Shown here: positions 18,506 through 22,507 of the stretch, piece after piece
How the letters are laid out: each line of letters starts with the position of its first letter
Numbering within the stretch: the first letter of the stretch is position 1
Assembly (NCBI GenBank): GCA_900660155.1
Contig: CABFPE010000742.1
Span: forward strand, 6,308-28,814
Length of the DNA stretch: 22,507 bases
Direction of reading: 5' to 3'
Source of the DNA: Hofstenia miamia
Lineage: Eukaryota; Xenacoelomorpha; Acoela; Hofsteniidae
Notes under the pieces: generated by a model
Databases searched by the model: none
What the model saw: only the letters and a program-made list of their open reading frames with translations
What the model was told of the DNA's origin: nothing
Program-made: the position numbers and the translations under genes

Positions 18506-19961
18506 ATACAGATTTGTCCGAACTACGGAGTTACAGACATTGCACATGTCCCCCAAAATGAAATATTTGAAATATTAAGGAAAATTAATGAAACAGAAAT
18601 GCTGTTGAGAAACAAAATAAAACAATTGACAGATAAAGTTAAACAGATGGAACAGCAAAGTGAAAACATGCTGAATGAATTTAAAGCAGATATGGAAATA
18701 AGACTAGACAGGCAGAGGAACTATTCCAACACAAAGTCAAGACACTCACCCAACAACTGTCAGAGTCTAACAAAAGATTTCTGGAACAAAACCAGAAAAG
18801 GGAAAAGATGAATCAGTAATTAGAAAATGAGAACAGGCAACTGATACAAGACAATGATATACAGGCTGAAGAGCTTGAACAAATAAGATACAAGTTAAGA
18901 CTAATACAATTAAATAAAGATGAGAATCATGAAAATATTTGAATGTATGAAATAGAATTTCAACAAAAAAAGAAAAAGAATCACAGGCACCACTTAACAG
19001 TGCAAACAAATGAGTACACTATGAATGAACTCTATGAAGATACCAATGAGGAAAAACAAAAATTTATAAATGAGATTACAAAGGCAGACAAACTTCAATG
19101 TGAGGAAACAGCAAAAGAGCACAGCAAACTAAGGTATTAAGGCTTGATATTACAACAAAATATAACTAACTACACCATAACTTGCAAGGCAAAGTTACTG
19201 AAATTTAATGGAAAAGTGAATGGTTATAACCTGACATTCATAGAATGGCTTCAAATGTTCAAAATCACCATGGCAGAAAGGAAGGTGAACCAAGAAACAG
19301 CCGCAAGAATTCCCCTGTACCTCACAGGAATGGCATATCAACATTATTTGCTATTGGATACTGATATGAAGAGAAACTATGAACTGTTAATATGTGATTT
19401 CATAGACTACTATGAAAACAAAAGTTTTCAAAATCAATATTGAAGCATTCTAGATGCCACAAAAATGAAGAAGAGCAATGACATATGGAATTACATCCAG
19501 CAGGTCAAGCAACTAGTGATGCTAAGTTCAAGGGAGAACAGATACTCAAAATATGATCTGTTTTCCCAACATCTGTAAGGGAATGCCTGAAATTATTAGG
19601 ACACAATTCAAGATCAAGTGTAGCGCAGATGACAAGCTAGAGAAAATGATCCAAAAAGCAGTCAACATCCAATTGAAAATAATGTGCGAATTTACAAAAA
19701 AGCTGCATGGCACAGAAAGGCACCAATATGGAGAAACAATCTGAAACCACAATCTTTAAAAAAGCCATACAGAGAAAAAATACTAGAGAAAATCATCAAG
19801 ATAAAAGGAAAAGATGGAAAAACAAACAAATAGAGAGAAAAGGATGTGGAAAGTGTGGACAGAAGGGTCATAAAAAACCTGATTGCACCAAACAGATAAA
19901 TGTAATTGAAGATGAGAAAGTCTACTATGAAGATGAGGATCTAATAAAATCAGAAAATTAA
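18506..19961 (+). pseudogene. gag: coiled coil, capsid, zinc knuckle (copy E)
   Basis: The coiled coil lies at about 18545-18930 (K-I-K-Q-L-T-D-K-V-K-Q-M-E-Q-Q matches copy D). A charged hinge follows, then capsid in the open piece 19144-19443 (L-K-F-N-G-K, F-I-E-W-L-Q-M-F, L-T-G-M-A-Y-Q-H-Y), which resembles the Ty3/gypsy Gag (retrotrans_gag) pattern. The CCHC zinc knuckle, C-G-K-C-G-Q-K-G-H-K-K-P-D-C, is at 19845-19886, followed by an acidic tail to 19961. Frames change at least three times (pieces 18482-18811, 19144-19443, 19553-19744, 19707-19961), with stops such as TGA near 18940 and 19441. The first bases of the 18482 open piece belong to the LTR. Confidence 0.85.
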
Positions 19962-20029
19962 ATTAACAAAGTATCGCAAACCAACAAAGTATCAGAAAAT
20001 GAGCTAGGATGCTAACTCATAAGAACTGT

Positions 20030-20580
20030 GCACCAATAATGATTTTAATGAATTAGGACAATATAAACACAATAAAGGTAATGATTAATGGAGTAATGAC
20101 GAAGGCAACCATTAACACAGGAGCAGTAATGTTGATAATTACTGACAAGTGTGCAATGAAATTGGGTTTTAAACATGAAGACTTAGACATTTCTAACAAA
20201 CAGTTAATCAATGCATTTGGTGAATAAAACAATACAAAAGGAATGATAAAATTGGTTCAAATCAGAATAGCCAAAACGACATTTGAGTAATCATTAGTAG
20301 TGGTGGATAACCACAATAACCTGCTATATTTTGAGGTCATACTTGGAGATGATTTTCTAATGAAAAATCATGTGTCATAACCTAAGCAAATAAGACAATA
20401 AAAGTAAGAGAGGAAGAAATCAAGATCAAAGCAAAGAAGATAAACAAAAGACGATTATGTTCAAGAGAGGACATTCATTTGCAACTGCAAAAGTGGAAAA
20501 TGCATATGATAGAGATGGAGAATGAAATAACAGCAGAGATAATTTTATATGAAAATAAAGGAATTAACAAGAAAAATGTG
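20030..20580 (+). pseudogene. pol: aspartic protease (copy E)
   Basis: Collinear with copy C 12310-12866. The active-site motif reads N-T-G-A at 20114-20125: the catalytic Asp is Asn, while the glycine lost in copy C is kept. The I-L-G-x-D-F-L signature is present near 20339-20358 as L-G-D-D-F-L. Many stops (for example near 20226, 20287 and 20376) show it is a relic. Confidence 0.7.
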
Positions 20581-20811
20581 TCAATGCCATCAAGTGTTTG
20601 CACCATAAAGAATGGAAAGTAAAAGATACTGATGCTCAATTTTACAAATCAGAATGTTAATGTGAAGAGAATATATGGAAAATACACATGGCTCCACATG
20701 GCTGACTCAAGGGCAAGTGCATGAACACCATTGAAGTTGCAAGTATTCCCAAGGGAATAGGGATGAAAGCAAACAAAGAAGACGCGTACAGACTACTGCA
20801 GATTTCATGGT
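20581..20811 (+). pseudogene. pol: protease-RT linker fragment (copy E)
   Basis: Matches copy C 12867-13200 and copy B 9235-9570 but is shortened by a deletion after the Y-G-K-Y segment near 20685. One short repeat remains at 20700-20714 (GGC TGA CTC AAG GGC); its second codon is TGA where copies B and C read CAA. The segment ends at about 20811, next to a CTGCAG, where the sequence switches to minus-strand ORF3. Confidence 0.65.
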
Positions 20812-22150
20812 CTAGTATATTCTGCACATTTTTCTGTGTTAGCATTTTTCGTATTTCGGCTGTGCTTGCAAGTTTCCTCTTAATAATTTTCTTCATTGTG
20901 AGCCATGGCTGGTTTTGGAGTTGCTTCATCCGTGTCTCAGATGTTGCTCCCCACATGTATTTCCTCATTGGCTCATCAAATATCATGATTTTACTGGGGC
21001 ATATCCCTGTCTTATTTGCGATGCTTATTGATGACATCTTCCCCAACAGGTTTTCTTGCATTATTATTCTACTCAGTATTTTTTCCATTACTTGCACTGG
21101 CTTCTCTGCTCAATTCAGTGACTCCAGTTTTCCAGTGTGACCTTTTAATAGCCAGTTCTTTGTTTGTGTGTTGATCAGGGATATTGCAATTTCGTATTTC
21201 TTTGATTTTGTTAGTTTATGACGAGTTTGTCACAAGATCAGGAGTTTTAGTTCCACATCTTCTGTTGTAAATATAGCTAATATCCATGCCATAGTTCTAT
21301 AGCGTATTTCTGGTTTATTCTTCTCTTCAAATAACAATTGTTTAAAATCTTTTTTTGTATTCAATTCATAGGCTCTGTTTACTTCTGTCAGCGCCATTTC
21401 TACTGATTTGTGAAACTTTCATGATGGTGCATCAATCTTTATTTCTGGCCAGCCTTCCTCTACTTTTTGTTGCAACTTCATGTTCCTCCAAATCATTTGG
21501 ATTTGTTGTAAATGATCCTGACGTTGCGCAAGGCTGCACTTTACAAACAGTGTGTTTGCTTTCTCAATTCCTTCTATATTGGTTGTCATCTCTATTGTTT
21601 TTGTCTGCCTGTAGAGATAGATTGTGATGCATGGGTCTACCAGGATTTGGTAGATCTGTGCCCAATAATCTATCTGTAAGTCTAGACGTATTAGCTTTGG
21701 AATCATTGTGTTCCTATTTGTTTTCTCCCATGGGAAGATATTTTCACCTAAACGGTGCTTGGGAATCTCATCCTGTGTTGTTATTGTTATTAGTACGACT
21801 CTGACATTTTGTACTCTTGCCATTCTTGTTGTGTTGTCCACTTTCTTTTCTAATGTCTTTGTGTATTCTGTCTGTTTCAATATATGTATGATTGTGAGGT
21901 TTTCTGCATCCATGTTTATTTCCAGTATCTCAACGATTTTGTCTTTGTATGGCATTATTGCTTGTGTTGTGTCCAGTGTAAATGCATCATCAAATACAAT
22001 GTGCACCGTACTGTGCATGTATGGCCTCTCTAACGTTTTGTTCATCTCTTGTGGATAACTGATAATGACATTCACTTTTGGCCTGTTATTGGCATTAAGC
22101 ATGATTGGTAAGAATTTCCCTTTAACTCTCGTGACTTTTCTTATGTGGGT
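20812..22150 (-). pseudogene. ORF3, unrecognised accessory protein (copy F)
   Basis: Read on the minus strand. It contains the longest uninterrupted ORF3 piece in the window (22102-21419, 227 residues), beginning near N-N-R-P-K-V-N-V-I-I-S-Y-P, with D-Y-W-A-Q-I-Y in the middle, and a second open piece 21097-20657 with G-A-T-S-E-T and Q-N-Q-P-W-L-T. It matches copy A 3456-4800. Hydrophilic, with many Lys, Glu, Ile, Thr and Gln; no membrane segment or signal peptide seen, and no family recognised. The N-terminal end is missing: at about 22150 it is fused to integrase. The C-terminal half is missing beyond the junction with copy E near 20811. Confidence 0.65.
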
Positions 22151-22507
22151 TTGTAATTGGTATACTGCATTGAGAGTGGGGTTGCTTCCTCCCTTCCGAA
22201 CATAGCTTTGAACGGTGATACTCCAGTCATTGCATGTACTGAGGTATTGTAATAGTATTCGATCATTTTGATGACCTCTCTCTATTTATTTTCTTCTATT
22301 TGTGTTGTTGCTACCCTAATTAGCTTGATCAATGTTTGGTTAAGTCGCTCTACTGCTCTGTTGGCCTGAGGGTGATAGGCGGTTGTCCATTCACTTGCAA
22401 TTTCCAATAGCTTTGCCATCTCTTGGAAAAGTCCACTTTTGAACTGNTATGATCGTTTCCATCAGTCCCAATCTCAATATCCATTCTTTTAAGACTAGCT
22501 TGGCTGT
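22151..22507 (-). pseudogene. pol fragment: integrase core and C-terminal part (copy F)
   Basis: Read on the minus strand from the window edge. It starts in the segment before the second catalytic Asp; the ITDKGPQ motif itself is lost at the single N (22447), where about 15 bases are missing relative to copy C. A-Y-H-P-Q-A-N-R-A-V-E-R-L-N follows in frame (around 22370-22340) and includes the presumed catalytic Glu. Then come E-Y-Y-Y-N-T-S-V-H-A-M-T-G and F-G-R-E-E-A. At about 22150 (after M-Q-Y-T-N-Y) it runs straight into ORF3, skipping the pol tail, the repeat linker and the ORF3 start. Confidence 0.8.
22447..22447. other. Single undetermined base replacing about 15 bases of integrase
   Basis: Alignment with copy C 15340-15380 shows more than one base missing at this N, so it marks a contig join or collapsed gap. 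Confidence 0.65.

Larger units (their letters stand above)
18506..20811 (+). mobile_element. Copy E of the retrotransposon (gag, protease, linker), truncated at both ends
   Basis: Starts inside gag, upstream of the coiled coil, directly at the LTR terminus of copy D. It continues through capsid, zinc knuckle, protease and linker, and ends at about 20811, where minus-strand ORF3 begins. It is the only copy here with gag from coiled coil to zinc knuckle, but that gag is split over several frames. Confidence 0.85.

Noticed and set aside
21355..22058. + strand hydrophobic open frames that look like membrane proteins
   Set aside because: They are antisense to the AT-rich ORF3 of copy F; antisense of Lys/Glu/Asn-rich coding sequence reads as Phe/Leu/Ser-rich and mimics membrane proteins.
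1..22507. DIRS or Polinton element with terminal inverted repeats, suggested by inverted 1.13 kb copies
   Set aside because: The integrase is a Ty3/gypsy DDE type, no tyrosine recombinase, protein-primed polymerase or capsid genes of Polintons are seen, and the repeats have LTR ends and positions (5' of gag in copy D, 3' of ORF3 in copy A).

Overview
The window looks like draft-quality, AT-rich nuclear DNA from a eukaryote, probably an animal; nothing in it fixes the species. I found no host gene, tRNA, rRNA or CRISPR array. Essentially all of it is broken, rearranged copies of one LTR retrotransposon family of Ty3/gypsy type. The family is recognised by domain order and motifs: a Gag with a coiled coil, capsid and CCHC zinc knuckle, then aspartic protease, reverse transcriptase with YIDD, the gypsy-type tether and RNase H, an HHCC/DDE integrase with a GPY/F-like C-terminus, and a long pol tail. 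Pol is followed by an extra reading frame (ORF3) that I do not recognise, in the position env would occupy. The LTR is about 1.13 kb, begins TGTAGCATC and ends GATGTTACA (short inverted termini), and carries a TATA box.

Layout: 1-394, part of a minus-strand LTR. 395-8103, copy A (+): RT end, RNase H, integrase, pol tail, repeat-bearing linker, ORF3 (with an internal 1.8-1.9 kb duplication). 8104-9234, complete + strand LTR at the end of copy A. 9235-10641, copy B (+): protease-RT linker, RT, tether, start of RNase H. 10642-11641, a run of exactly 1000 N. 11642-16364, copy C (+), the best preserved: gag to pol tail. 16368-18505, copy D (-): LTR, N-terminal gag, first 168 bp of another LTR. 18506-20811, copy E (+): gag, protease, linker. 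20812-22507, copy F (-): integrase joined by deletion to ORF3.

No copy is intact. Breaks include frameshifts, deletions, stop codons (mostly TGA) and lost catalytic residues, and the lost residue differs between copies. Copy C keeps CG dinucleotides where A and B have CA or TG, as expected from methyl-CpG decay. A short peptide motif (x-F/L-K-G) recurs in phase both between protease and RT and between pol and ORF3, with its first position read as CAA in some copies and TGA in others; both derive in one step from CGA. Several LTR ends abut internal sequence of the same family, suggesting nested self-insertion, autointegration or scaffold chimerism. Single Ns at 5767 and 22447 and the 1 kb gap mean that some junctions may be assembly artefacts.
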